DNA of 34,044 bases from Gammaproteobacteria bacterium (GCA_020445255.1 JAGRGY010000028.1:1-34044); one strand, 5' to 3'; numbered from the stretch's first letter, positions 16,442 through 26,197 are shown. Made by a program: numbers and translations. The notes: generated by a model from the letters alone, not told the origin.

Positions 16442-18931
16442 TCAGAAGTTCGGCTTGCGCACCGCCGGCATCGCCGGCTTCGGGCGGTCGGCATCCAGCA
16501 CCGGTCGCTCGGGCCGCGTGTCATCACCGCGCTGGCGTGCCTTCAGATTGTCGCTGACGCGGTGCACCAGTTCCGAGGTGTACAGGTCGAGCAGGTCGGA
16601 AACCGCCGCCGATTCGTCGGCAGCGTCACGGATGCGCTCGTCGAGCCTAATCTTGTCAGCACCGACGAGTTTTCCGGTATGCACGTCGACCATGCGCAGC
16701 GTCGACTCGACCGTGCCGAAGTGACGTGTCTGGATCTCGTCGGTGTACGGCACCTTGGTGCGCTCGGTACGGATCACGAAGTCGTCGATCGTCGGCATCA
16801 GCAGATAATCGGCACCCTCGAGTTCACGCATGGCCGCGGGGATCGAACGGCCCTGCGCCATACCGGTCAGTGCCTTTTCGTCGATGACCTGGTCGATCTC
16901 AGCCCGCTCCATGATGTCGAACTCGGGGAACTGCGACAGCTTGACCATCAGATCGTTGGTCACGCGGTCGATGTTGGCGCCACGCAGCGCGTGGTTGCGA
17001 CCGGCCGGATTGATCCGGATCCTGCCCACGGCCAGCGTCAATGCCTTGCCACCGGGCTGGTCTGCGCTACCACCGCTGCGTACCGGCGCCGCACCCGCCA
17101 CTGCCTGCCCGCTGCGCTGGCCGCGCGCCTCGGCGCGACGCTTGAGAAGGTCACCGGTCTGGAGCTGCAGCTGTCCGACCGGCGCCTTGGAGCGTGCGTC
17201 CTCGACCTCGGCCAGCGTGAGCTGACCGAGCTCGGTCTCGGCGACGCCGAGCTGCACGCCGGTGTCGGGATCGATGATCGGCTGCCCCGGGCGCACCGCG
17301 GTGAGCGACTCGCCGGCCGACAGGCCGCCGTCGCTGCCACGGTTGATGTAGGCCACGCCGTTGACGACCGCGGCAACCTTGATCGGGAAGATCGCGTTCA
17401 TCAGGTTGACTGTGGTCTGATCCGCATAGGCATCGGCGAGATTGCTGATCAATTGCTGTTCACCGGCCGGTTCGGCCAGCTCTTCGAGGACCGAAACCTT
17501 ACGCGAATCCAGCACCTCACCGCTGCGCGCATCGACCACGCGCATGTTGCCCTCGACCCGCCCCTGGTGGCTGACGATGATGCGGTTCGATCCAGGCAAC
17601 TGCATCGTGACACGCTCGATCGTGAAGTTGGCGATGCTGCCGATGACCAGGTAGTCGGCACCGGCGAGCGTGCCCATCGACGACGGCAGGTCGCGGTTCT
17701 CGGCCATCGCCTGCGCCAGCTGCTCGTCGAGCAGCTGGTCGACCTCCTGTCGGTCGACCAGCTGGAAGCGTTTGGTCTGCGCCAGGCGCGAAATCAGCGT
17801 GTCGGTGAACGCGGGGATGTGCAGATTGGCGTCGACACCCGTGGTCGCCGTCGAGTGGGCTTTGACCAGCCCGATCGCGAGCCGCGGACGCGTACCGCCG
17901 GCCGATGCTGGCGCGGCGTTCGGTGCCACGGCCGGCGCTGCCGTGCGCGCCGCCGCGGGCGCATCCTCGGCGCGCTGACGCAGCGCCAGGTCGTTCACGG
18001 CGAATTGGCCCGACTCGGGTGCCAAAACCGCGAAGGTATCCTGCACCTGGGTCACGCGCGCGCTGCCTACCGGGCTCTGCAGGCGACCGATCACGATTCC
18101 GGAGTCGTCCTTGATCTCCTTGCCTTCACGCACGATGTCGAAGCGATCGCCGACCGCAACCTGCTCGTTGCCGCCACGGTTGACGACATAGGGGTCGGCG
18201 GCGACGATGCGTGCCGGGAATACGATGTCGAGCACGCGCAGCGCCGCCTCCTTGCCGAGGTGATCGAACATCGCGTACTCGTCGTTGCGCGCCTCGCGGC
18301 CGGTGAACACCGCCTCGCTGATGCGCGTCTGGATGCTGTCGGCGCCGACCACCCGGCCGAGTTTCGATTCGATCACGCGCAGGCGCAGGCGCGCGTCCAC
18401 CTGGTTGGTCGTCAGCGTGCGGCCGCTGTCGCTGAACGGCACCGCGGTAGTCTTGGTCGACGGCTGGTGCTTCTCGAGCACGGCGTAGACAATGTAGTCG
18501 GCGCCGACGGTGGTACCGAGGTCCTGGAATTCTTTCAGTGTGTCGTTGTAGTTCGCCGCGTTGCTCGCCGCCGCGATCGTCCAACCACTGGTCTGCGGCA
18601 GATTCTCGACCGTCTTCTCGATCACGCGGTCGAGGTCGGTAGCGGATTTCTCCTTGCCGAACTGCTGCTCGCGCACGACGCGGCGCAGCGCGGTGCGCTC
18701 CACGACCGAGAAGCGCCGTGTCCCGTTCAGATGTTCGATGACGCGCGCGGCGAGGTCGTCAGGCAACGATCGCACATTGCCCGGCACGGCACGGTCGGGA
18801 TGAAAGTCCTCCTGCCCCATCACCGCGATGCGAACCTGGTTGTCCGCGACCGCGAGCGACTTGGGTGCGCCCTGCGCAAGACCGCAGAATAGGGATACCA
18901 AGACGGCGAACACCATCCGCTTCGACTGCAT
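16442..18931 (-). CDS. Multi-domain CsgG/FlgT_C-like secreted protein
   Basis: The 829-residue protein has a signal peptide (about 1-22, no lipobox) and three CsgG-like units at about 33-243, 350-520 and 631-795. Each has the pattern RFxVVxR.E...-GADYxVxG..-VDxRxGxVL. The first two are followed by FlgT_C-like barrels (244-312 and 520-597: YVVNRGGNEQVAVGDRF and YINRGSDGGLSAGESL). An Ala/Pro-rich linker (about 322-347) separates the first two modules. CsgG itself is a pore-forming curli secretin; the absence of a Cys anchor and transmembrane hairpins makes a pore unlikely. A periplasmic scaffold or LpoB-like regulator with internally duplicated domains is more plausible. The start has GGGAGG nine bases upstream. 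Confidence 0.83.
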   Translation of the reverse strand: MQSKRMVFAVLVSLFCGLAQGAPKSLAVADNQVRIAVMGQEDFHPDRAVPGNVRSLPDDLAARVIEHLNGTRRFSVVERTALRRVVREQQFGKEKSATDLDRVIEKTVENLPQTSGWTIAAASNAANYNDTLKEFQDLGTTVGADYIVYAVLEKHQPSTKTTAVPFSDSGRTLTTNQVDARLRLRVIESKLGRVVGADSIQTRISEAVFTGREARNDEYAMFDHLGKEAALRVLDIVFPARIVAADPYVVNRGGNEQVAVGDRFDIVREGKEIKDDSGIVIGRLQSPVGSARVTQVQDTFAVLAPESGQFAVNDLALRQRAEDAPAAARTAAPAVAPNAAPASAGGTRPRLAIGLVKAHSTATTGVDANLHIPAFTDTLISRLAQTKRFQLVDRQEVDQLLDEQLAQAMAENRDLPSSMGTLAGADYLVIGSIANFTIERVTMQLPGSNRIIVSHQGRVEGNMRVVDARSGEVLDSRKVSVLEELAEPAGEQQLISNLADAYADQTTVNLMNAIFPIKVAAVVNGVAYINRGSDGGLSAGESLTAVRPGQPIIDPDTGVQLGVAETELGQLTLAEVEDARSKAPVGQLQLQTGDLLKRRAEARGQRSGQAVAGAAPVRSGGSADQPGGKALTLAVGRIRINPAGRNHALRGANIDRVTNDLMVKLSQFPEFDIMERAEIDQVIDEKALTGMAQGRSIPAAMRELEGADYLLMPTIDDFVIRTERTKVPYTDEIQTRHFGTVESTLRMVDVHTGKLVGADKIRLDERIRDAADESAAVSDLLDLYTSELVHRVSDNLKARQRGDDTRPERPVLDADRPKPAMPAVRKPNF

Positions 18932-18987
18932 ATCCGTGACCTCCCGGTCGGCTCAGCAAAAGGCGACGCCGCTGGCGCCGCGGCTCG

Positions 18988-19893
18988 TTATTTCTTCTGT
19001 GGCCGGCGCACGATGTCGCCGGTGTTTATCGGGCCGTTCTGGGGATCGATCTCCGACACGATCTTGGCGTAGGTGACCTTGGGGTTGATGCGCACCACCT
19101 CGACGGTGCCGACCAGCTCCTCGCTCGAACCCAGCGACATGCCGGTGTCCGGATCGATGAGCTCCTCGCCGGCGAAAAACACCTCGAGGGTCTCGCCCAT
19201 CGCGATGCCACCGTCGCTGCCGCGGTTGATGATGACCTGCCCGTTGCTCGTACGTTTGACCACCTTCATCGGGAACACCGCGGCGACGAACTGGTCGGCG
19301 AGCTGCGCGGCGACGTCCTTGGCCATCTCGGTGAAGTGGGTGGTATCGGGCGAACCCCCGCTGCTATTGACGATCTGCGAGGACGTGGCGAACTTGCTCG
19401 ACAGGTCGAACGTCGCCTTCACCTGGCCGCTGGTCGTATCGACCATCTGCACGGTCAGCTGAATCATCCCGGAGTCCTGACGTTTGTACTTGCTGTCGAA
19501 GTTCGGCAGCGGTGTGGCGGCGCGGTAGAACTTGAAGTCCTGCACCTTGGGCAGCACGAGGTAATGCGCATTGCTCATCTCGCCGGTCGCGGCCGCGTCA
19601 CCCTTGGCCAGGTCGGATTGCGCGAACTGCTGTTCCTCGCGCAGGTCGGCGATGACCTCCTTGTCGCGGCTGAGCACACGCAGTTTGCGCGTCGCGCGGA
19701 ACGACGACTCGAGTTCCGCCCACAGACGCTCGATGTTGAGATGTTTGAGCGCGTACTTGCTGACCTTTTCCCCGACCTTGGGTTCTTTGATCGCAACCGC
19801 CGGCAGGTCCTCGTCCGCAACCGCGATCGTGGAGAACGTCACGAGCACGACGAGCAGCGCCGCGAACAGGCGCAGAGGGTTCACATGCGTCAC
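18988..19893 (-). CDS. CsgG/FlgT_C-like periplasmic protein, single module
   Basis: This 301-residue protein starts at GTG with AGGGA eight bases upstream. It has a signal peptide (about 1-26), one CsgG-like domain (about 40-213: FRATRKLRVLSRDKEVIADL, AHYLVLPKVQDFK, VQMVDTTSGQVK) and a C-terminal FlgT_C-like barrel (about 214-298: VIINRGSDGGIAMGETL, IDPDTGMSLGSSEEL). It is the first gene of the operon and a smaller paralogue of the next gene, sharing the INRGSDGG and IDPDTG motifs. A promoter at 927-954 within 19927-19954 precedes it. The role is probably with the LpoB-type proteins in the cell envelope. Confidence 0.85.
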   Translation of the reverse strand: MTHVNPLRLFAALLVVLVTFSTIAVADEDLPAVAIKEPKVGEKVSKYALKHLNIERLWAELESSFRATRKLRVLSRDKEVIADLREEQQFAQSDLAKGDAAATGEMSNAHYLVLPKVQDFKFYRAATPLPNFDSKYKRQDSGMIQLTVQMVDTTSGQVKATFDLSSKFATSSQIVNSSGGSPDTTHFTEMAKDVAAQLADQFVAAVFPMKVVKRTSNGQVIINRGSDGGIAMGETLEVFFAGEELIDPDTGMSLGSSEELVGTVEVVRINPKVTYAKIVSEIDPQNGPINTGDIVRRPQKK

Positions 19894-19926
19894 TGATGAT
19901 GTCCCTTTTTCTGGTGTTTTGCCCGG

Positions 19927-19954
19927 ATTCTACACGACCGCGGAGGGACGACAA
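19927..19954 (-). promoter_or_regulatory. Putative sigma70 promoter of the envelope operon
   Basis: On the minus strand TTGTCG (949-954 of this kilobase, i.e. 19949-19954) and TAGAAT (19927-19932) are separated by 16 bp. A TG two bases before the -10 strengthens it. The -10 matches the consensus at five of six positions. The transcript would begin about 25-30 bases before the GTG at 19893. Confidence 0.5.
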
Positions 19955-20114
19955 GTCGATGGTCGCCTGTCGACAACGCACCAATTTCGCGCGTAACCAC
20001 AGCGACAACCCGGACCGGTTTGCATTCGCGCACGCTTCTCGGACAATAGCGACATTAATCGCGTGCGATGCCCGCAAGCCGCGCTGAACACGAAAACGCG
20101 GGACAATGGATGCC

Positions 20115-22268
20115 ATGGCCCAGACCATCAACGGCAAATACCTGCTGCTCGTCAGCGTTCACGGCCTGATCCGCGGTCACGAACTCGAACTGGGCCGCGA
20201 TGCCGATACCGGCGGACAGACCAAATATGTCGTCGACCTCGCGCGCGCGCTCGCGCGGCGCAGTGACGTCGAGCGCGTCGACCTCGTCACGCGGCGGATC
20301 ATCGATTCGAACGTCAGTGAAGACTACGCGCTGACCGAGGAGCCACTGTCCGACAAGGCACGGATCATCCGTATCGAGGCCGGCCCGCAGGAATACATTC
20401 CGAAAGAGAAGCTGTGGGACCATCTCGACAGCTTTACCGACAACATCATCACCTGGCTGCGCACTGAGTCCCGGCCGCCGGATCTCGTCCACAGCCATTA
20501 CGCCGATGCCGGCTATGTCGGCGTACGCCTCGCTCACCTGCTCGGCATACCGCTGATCCATACCGGGCATTCGCTGGGTCGCGACAAGCGCAAGCGCCTG
20601 CTCGCGCGCGGCGTTTCGCGGGAGGCCATAGAGCAGACGTACAACATCGAACGCCGTATCGACGCCGAGGAAGAGGTACTGGCGAATGCCGACCTCGTGA
20701 TCACCAGCACGCACAACGAGATCGAGGAACAGTACGGGCTGTACAACTATTACGACCCCGGGCGCATGGAGGTCATCCCGCCGGGTACGGACCTCGAACA
20801 GTTCCACCCGCCAACGCCCGGTGAGCACATCACGTTCGCAAAGCAGGTCAACCGATTCCTGTCCAATGCGGACAAGCCGCTGGTGCTGGCGCTGTCACGT
20901 CCCGACGAACGCAAGAACATCATCACGCTGATCGAGGCCTTCGGTGAATCGCAGGCGCTGCGCCACGCGGCCAACCTGCTCATCGTCGCCGGCAACCGCG
21001 ACGATATTCGCGACATGGACAGCGGTGCGCAGAATGTACTGACGACGATCCTGATGACGATCGACCTGTACGACCTGTACGGACGTGTCGCGATCCCAAA
21101 GAGTCATCGCGCGGACGAAGTGCCGGAAATCTATCGCCTGGTGGCCGCCGGAGGGGGTGTGTTCATCAACCCGGCGCTGACCGAGCCTTTCGGGCTGACG
21201 CTGCTCGAGGCCGCCGCCAGCGGCCTGCCGGTGGTCGCGACGGAAAACGGCGGCCCGGTGGACATTATCGGCAACTGTCACAACGGCAGGCTCGTCGATC
21301 CGCTCGACAAACACGCGATTGCCAACGCACTGCTGCACCTGCTGCGCGACAAGGCCGCTTGGAAACGCGCCTCGCGCAGTGGGCTCGAGGGCGTGCGGCG
21401 TTTCTATTCCTGGGAAGCACACGCCGAAACCTACATGGAACGCATCGGCGAACTGGGCGGTGGCGAACCCGCCGCACAGGTCCTGCAGCCGGCGACGCGC
21501 GCCATCCGCTACCGGGATCGTGCGATCTTCACCGATCTCGACCTGAACCTGATCGGCAACCCGACGGCCCTGGAACATTTTGCCAGGACAATCCGTGACA
21601 ACCGGCGCTGCGTGACGTTTGGCATCGCCACCGGGCGTCGCATCGATTCCGCACTGGCACTGATGAAGAAACACGGCATTCCGACACCGGACGTGCTGAT
21701 CACCAGCCTCGGCACGCGAATCCATTACGGTCGCAGCCTGACCGAGGACCATGTCTGGGCCAACCACATCGACCACGACTGGAACCCGAAGCAAATCCGT
21801 CGCGTGCTCGACGAACTGCCCGGACTGAAGCTCCAACCGAAGAACGAGCAGGGATCATCAAAGATCTCCTACTACTACGACCCCCGTCATGCGCCTTCAG
21901 TGGACGAGATAATCACGTTGATCCGCAAACACGAACTGACCGCCAACGTGATCAGCGCGTACGGTCAGTTCCTCGACGTCCTGCCGTCGCGCGCATCCAA
22001 GGGGCAGGCACTGCGCTACGTCGCGCAGCGGCTCGACATTCCACTCGAACATATCCTTGCAGTCGGTGGCTCGGGTGCCGACGAGGACATGATGCGCGGC
22101 AACACGCTGGCCGTGGTCGTCGCCAACCGTCACCACGAGGAGTTGTCCAAACTGATCGATCAGGAGCGCATCTATTTCGCGTCGCAGGCGCATGCACAGG
22201 GCATTCTCGAGGCGATCGACCACTACGATTTCTTCCGCAGCTGCGAGGTACCGCGAGCGCATGCCTAG
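20115..22268 (+). CDS. sps: Sucrose-phosphate synthase with degenerate HAD domain
   Basis: The 717-residue GT4 glycosyltransferase transfers glucose from a nucleotide sugar to fructose-6-phosphate. GRDADTGGQTKYVVDLA (about 27-43) is the acceptor-side signature of SPS. SRPDERKN and the E-x7-E motif in EPFGLTLLEAA (E357, E365) bind the sugar nucleotide. A C-terminal HAD-IIB-like domain (about 470-700) has TDLDLNL for motif I, with Asn in place of Thr, and GGSGAD instead of GDSGND. It is therefore probably non-catalytic, consistent with a separate phosphatase gene downstream. An ATG at 20106 is too close to the GGGAC site; 20115 is preferred. First of a four-gene sucrose operon. Confidence 0.93.
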   Translation: MAQTINGKYLLLVSVHGLIRGHELELGRDADTGGQTKYVVDLARALARRSDVERVDLVTRRIIDSNVSEDYALTEEPLSDKARIIRIEAGPQEYIPKEKLWDHLDSFTDNIITWLRTESRPPDLVHSHYADAGYVGVRLAHLLGIPLIHTGHSLGRDKRKRLLARGVSREAIEQTYNIERRIDAEEEVLANADLVITSTHNEIEEQYGLYNYYDPGRMEVIPPGTDLEQFHPPTPGEHITFAKQVNRFLSNADKPLVLALSRPDERKNIITLIEAFGESQALRHAANLLIVAGNRDDIRDMDSGAQNVLTTILMTIDLYDLYGRVAIPKSHRADEVPEIYRLVAAGGGVFINPALTEPFGLTLLEAAASGLPVVATENGGPVDIIGNCHNGRLVDPLDKHAIANALLHLLRDKAAWKRASRSGLEGVRRFYSWEAHAETYMERIGELGGGEPAAQVLQPATRAIRYRDRAIFTDLDLNLIGNPTALEHFARTIRDNRRCVTFGIATGRRIDSALALMKKHGIPTPDVLITSLGTRIHYGRSLTEDHVWANHIDHDWNPKQIRRVLDELPGLKLQPKNEQGSSKISYYYDPRHAPSVDEIITLIRKHELTANVISAYGQFLDVLPSRASKGQALRYVAQRLDIPLEHILAVGGSGADEDMMRGNTLAVVVANRHHEELSKLIDQERIYFASQAHAQGILEAIDHYDFFRSCEVPRAHA

Positions 22269-22437
22269 CCTGCCGATCCCGCTGTTTTCGCGCTGCGGAT
22301 GCCGACATCGTCGTTGCGACCGGATGGACCGGCTGCAACCGGCTCGACGCCGTATCAGCCGCATCTTCACCGGCACCATCGCCACGGGTCCCACCCGCAC
22401 GGCGTCTGGTCTCGTTCGCCAGGTACGACGGTGAGCC

Positions 22438-23307
22438 ATGCAGGCTGCGCGTCTACTGATCTGTACCGACCTCGACCGCACGTTGATCCCGAACGGACCG
22501 CAGCCCGAATCCCCGGGCGCGCGCGAACGTTTCTATCGACTCGCGCAGCTGCCACAGGTGACGCTCACCTATGTGTCCGGCCGTCACCGTGCCCTGGTGC
22601 AGCAGGCAATCGCGAATTACCGTCTTCCACCACCCGATTTCGTCATTGGCGACGTGGGAACGACCATCTACCATGTTGGCGGCGCGCTCGACTGGCAACG
22701 TCAGACTGACTGGGAGGAGCAGATCGCCCGCGACTGGGCCGGTCACAGTCGCGCCGACATCAAGTCGCTGCTGGTCGATCTGCCCGCGCTGCGGATGCAG
22801 GAGAGCAGCAAACAGAACGCCTACAAGCTCAGCTACTACGTGCCGCTGCACTACGACCAGGCTGCACTGTCAAAGCGCATCCGCGAGCGACTCGACGCAC
22901 ACGGGATCGCTGCACGCCAGATCTGGAGCGTCGACGAACCCGCCGGCGTGGGCATGCTCGACGTGACGCCGGCCAGCGCATCCAAATACCACGCTATCAT
23001 GGCGCTGATGCAGATGCTGGAATTCGACGCATCCGACACCCTGTTCTGCGGCGACAGCGGCAATGATCTGGAGGTCCTCGTCAGTCCGCTGCGCGCCGTG
23101 CTCGTCGCCAATGCCCGCGACAAGATGCGCGACGAAACGCTGCGCCTCGCACAGCTGGGCGGCAACGCGGATCGTCTGTACATCGCACGAGGCGGCTATC
23201 AGGGCATGAACGGCAACTACAGCGCCGGTATGCTCGAGGGCATCGCACATTATTTTCCGCTCGTCGAACAATGGCTCGACGAGCCGTCTAAGGAGTATCG
23301 GTCATGA
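22438..23307 (+). CDS. spp: Sucrose-6-phosphate phosphatase (HAD-IIB)
   Basis: The 289-residue HAD phosphatase removes phosphate from sucrose-6-phosphate, completing sucrose synthesis. Motif I is intact as TDLDRTL (nucleophile D11, acid/base D13). The K183 region and motif IV GDSGND (205-210) are canonical, in contrast with the HAD domain of the upstream synthase. A GDVGTTIY stretch and a MQESSKQNAYKLSYY cap region are typical of SPP. The 169-bp gap after sps is longer than others in this operon. A frame starting within it (22261-22434) is unlikely to be a gene. The stop overlaps the next start by four bases (ATGA). Confidence 0.92.
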   Translation: MQAARLLICTDLDRTLIPNGPQPESPGARERFYRLAQLPQVTLTYVSGRHRALVQQAIANYRLPPPDFVIGDVGTTIYHVGGALDWQRQTDWEEQIARDWAGHSRADIKSLLVDLPALRMQESSKQNAYKLSYYVPLHYDQAALSKRIRERLDAHGIAARQIWSVDEPAGVGMLDVTPASASKYHAIMALMQMLEFDASDTLFCGDSGNDLEVLVSPLRAVLVANARDKMRDETLRLAQLGGNADRLYIARGGYQGMNGNYSAGMLEGIAHYFPLVEQWLDEPSKEYRS

Positions 23308-24173
23308 GCGAAGGACGCCCATGCATCTTTGGCGAGGTCCTGTTCGATCACTTTCCCGACGGCCAACGCGTGCTCGGCGGCGCGCCGTTCAATGTCGCGT
23401 GGCATCTGCAGGCATTTGGCCAGGCGCCACGCTTCATCAGTCGCGTTGGCGACGACGACGAAGGGACGACGATCCGTGCCGCAATGCGCGATTGGGGCAT
23501 GGACACTGACGGGCTGCAAACCGACGATCGACTGCCGACCGGGCGCGTATCGGTCACCCTGGACAACGGTGAGCCGAGCTACGACATCGTGCGGCCGTGC
23601 GCCTACGATGCGATAGCAGCGGCCGACTGTCGCGGCGCGACCCTGCTTTACCACGGCAGCCTCGCGGTACGCGCCGACGCGTCTCGGCGTACGCTGCGGG
23701 AGCTCGTGGCCGAAGGCCCTCGTAGCATTTTCCTCGACGTAAACCTGCGCCGCCCCTGGTGGACAAGCGACGACATACTGTCGCTGCTCGACCAAGCAAA
23801 CTGGGTGAAGCTGAACGCTGACGAACTGGCGCTGCTGGCAGCTGGATCGGCGGCGCCACGTGCCTTCATCGAGCGGCACGGTCTCGACGGATTGATCCTC
23901 ACGCGTGGCGCCGAGGGAGCCGACGTGATTATGGCCGACGGTGGTCATTGGCACGCCGCCCCCGCGGCCGCAACCCACGTCGTCGACACGGTCGGCGCCG
24001 GCGATGCCTTCGCATCGGTGATGATCGTCGGGCTGCTTCGGGCCTGGCCGCCCGATGCGACGCTGCAGCGTGCGCAGGCATTTGCGTCACGAATCGTCGG
24101 CCAACGCGGCGCAACCGTATCCGACCCGGCCTTCTACCAGCACTTTATCGACGACTGGGCGTTGAACACCTGA
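23304..24173 (+). CDS. PfkB-type fructokinase
   Basis: The 289-residue ribokinase-family sugar kinase has an N-terminal GGAPFNVAWHLQAFG (about 25-39) that binds the sugar and the C-terminal signature DTVGAGDAF, with the catalytic base at D234. Fructokinase activity is inferred from its place in the operon. Fructose released by amylosucrase, or recycled from sucrose, would be phosphorylated to fructose-6-phosphate, the substrate of SPS. The gene overlaps the phosphatase gene by four bases and lies 21 bp before amylosucrase. In halotolerant methanotrophs the same order is known as sps-spp-fruK-ams. Confidence 0.9.
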   Translation: MSEGRPCIFGEVLFDHFPDGQRVLGGAPFNVAWHLQAFGQAPRFISRVGDDDEGTTIRAAMRDWGMDTDGLQTDDRLPTGRVSVTLDNGEPSYDIVRPCAYDAIAAADCRGATLLYHGSLAVRADASRRTLRELVAEGPRSIFLDVNLRRPWWTSDDILSLLDQANWVKLNADELALLAAGSAAPRAFIERHGLDGLILTRGAEGADVIMADGGHWHAAPAAATHVVDTVGAGDAFASVMIVGLLRAWPPDATLQRAQAFASRIVGQRGATVSDPAFYQHFIDDWALNT

Positions 24174-24194
24174 AACCATCCGGAAGCACGATCC

Positions 24195-26159
24195 ATGTAC
24201 GAACAGGTCTCGCACTCGCTGCTCAACCACATCCTCGACGAGCTCAAGCCGGATATCCGACGCCGCGACCTGCGCCATTTCTACACCCGTCTCGGCGCGA
24301 ACTTCTATGCGATCTACTCGCTGTTCCATCATCTCTACGGAAAACGCGAAGACTTCCAGCCCCAGATGGTGCGGCTGGTCGAGGTCATGGCGTCGCGCTA
24401 CATCGAGCGCCCCGCAGAAATCAAGCGCCTGGACATCGAACGCGAGGGGGATCACGACTGGTTCCTTAGCCAGGAGTGGGTGGCGATGGCGCTGTATGTC
24501 GATGGATTCGCGGGCAATCTGAAAGGGGTCCAGCAACACCTCCCCTACCTGCAGGAACTCGGCGTCAACATGGTTCACATCATGCCGATCCTGCAGTGTC
24601 CGAAAGGCGCCAGCGACGGCGGCTATGCCGTCAGCAATTTCCGCGACATCGACGAGCGCGTCGGCAGCCTGACCGATTTGGAGGAACTGGCCCAGTCGAT
24701 GCGCAAACGCGAGATGCTGCTGACCCTCGACGTGGTCGTCAACCACACCTCGAACGAACATGCGTGGGCGCAGCAGGCACGCGCCGGCGAGAGACGCTTT
24801 CAGGACTACTACTACACCTTCGACACCCGGGACGTACCCGACATGTTCGAGGAAACGATGCCGGAGATCTTCCCGGAGACATCACCCGGCAATTTCACGT
24901 TCGACGAGACCATGCAGCGCTGGGTCATGACGGTGTTCAACAGTTACCAGTGGGACCTGAACTACAGCAACCCGGCCGTGTTCATCGAGATGCTCGACAT
25001 CATCCTGTTCTGGGCCAACAAGGGCGCCGACATCCTGCGCCTCGACGCGGTCGCCTTTTTGTGGAAGAAGATCGGCACGACGTGTCAGAACGAACGCGAG
25101 GCACACCTGATCCTGCAACTGCTCAAGGACTGCAGCCAGGTAACCGCACCCGGCGTGCTGTTCATCGCCGAGGCCATCGTCGCACCGGTCGAAATCACCA
25201 AGTATTTCGGCGAGGACGCGGTGATCGCCAAGGAATGCGAGATCGCCTACAACGCCACCTTCATGGCGCTGCTATGGGAATCGGTCGCCACCAAAAGCGC
25301 CAAGCTGCTCGACCAGGGAATCAGCAGCCTGCCGGACAAGCTCGACCGCGCCACCTGGCTCAATTACGTACGTTGTCACGACGACATCGGTCTCGGCTTC
25401 GACGACGCCGACATCGTGCGCGCCGGCTACCACCCACTCGCCCATCGCCGTTTCCTGGTCAACTGGTTCACCGGTGCATTCGACAGCTCCCCGGCGCGCG
25501 GACAGCCGTTCGGCGTCAATGAAAAAACCGGCGACGCACGCATCTCGGGCTCGCTCGCCTCGCTGGTCGGGCTCGAAACCGCCCTCGAACGCAACGACGA
25601 CCTCGCGATCCAGCACAGCATCGATCTGATCCTGCTGCTGCACAGCATGATCATGTCGTTCGGTGGCCTGCCATTGCTGTACTACGGTGATGAGGTGGGC
25701 ACGCTCAACGACTGCACGTTCATGCAGGATGAATCCAAAGCCAAAGACAATCGCTGGATGCACCGTCCCGTAATCGACTGGGAGCGGGCCGAACAGCGCA
25801 AACGGCATGGCACCGTGGAGGCACGCATCTTCGGCGGCCTGCAGCGCATGATCGCGGTACGCAAATCGACGACCGCATTTGCAGACTACAACGATCGCGT
25901 GCTCCTCGACACGCGAAACCCGCACCTGTTTGCCTTCATGCGCACCAATCCCTTCGTCAACACCGACCGCGTCCTGGTCGTCGGCAACTTCGACAGCTCG
26001 CCGCAGGCGCTAACGCTCAGCGACCTGAGTAACCGGGGGAATTTCGAATACGGACAGCTGCGCGATCTGTACTCTGGCGAGGCGCCGAAGCAATTCAACG
26101 ACGAGTTGGTCGTGCCGCCGTACCGCTTTTACTGGCTGACCGACCAGCGCATGTACTGA
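24195..26159 (+). CDS. ams: Amylosucrase (GH13)
   Basis: The 654-residue glucan-forming transglucosidase uses sucrose as donor, releasing fructose and extending glucan. The catalytic triad is visible: nucleophile D284 in ILRLDAVAF, acid/base E326 in VLFIAEAI, and transition-state stabiliser D396 in YVRCHDDIG. The barrel strand VVVNHTSNEH lies at about 181-190. Its length and the N-terminal helical region (about 1-90) match Neisseria-type amylosucrase. Last gene of the sucrose operon; it can store glucose as glucan or break down sucrose. No export signal is present. Confidence 0.93.
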   Translation: MYEQVSHSLLNHILDELKPDIRRRDLRHFYTRLGANFYAIYSLFHHLYGKREDFQPQMVRLVEVMASRYIERPAEIKRLDIEREGDHDWFLSQEWVAMALYVDGFAGNLKGVQQHLPYLQELGVNMVHIMPILQCPKGASDGGYAVSNFRDIDERVGSLTDLEELAQSMRKREMLLTLDVVVNHTSNEHAWAQQARAGERRFQDYYYTFDTRDVPDMFEETMPEIFPETSPGNFTFDETMQRWVMTVFNSYQWDLNYSNPAVFIEMLDIILFWANKGADILRLDAVAFLWKKIGTTCQNEREAHLILQLLKDCSQVTAPGVLFIAEAIVAPVEITKYFGEDAVIAKECEIAYNATFMALLWESVATKSAKLLDQGISSLPDKLDRATWLNYVRCHDDIGLGFDDADIVRAGYHPLAHRRFLVNWFTGAFDSSPARGQPFGVNEKTGDARISGSLASLVGLETALERNDDLAIQHSIDLILLLHSMIMSFGGLPLLYYGDEVGTLNDCTFMQDESKAKDNRWMHRPVIDWERAEQRKRHGTVEARIFGGLQRMIAVRKSTTAFADYNDRVLLDTRNPHLFAFMRTNPFVNTDRVLVVGNFDSSPQALTLSDLSNRGNFEYGQLRDLYSGEAPKQFNDELVVPPYRFYWLTDQRMY

Positions 26160-26197
26160 GCGGCACCCGACGGTCGCACGCACACGAACGCCCCGTG

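Noticed and set aside
22261..22434. Short plus-strand frame between sps and spp, ending just before the spp start
   Set aside because: Arg/Cys-rich composition typical of a shadow frame, no ribosome-binding site, and no recognisable family; a gap with read-through potential is simpler.
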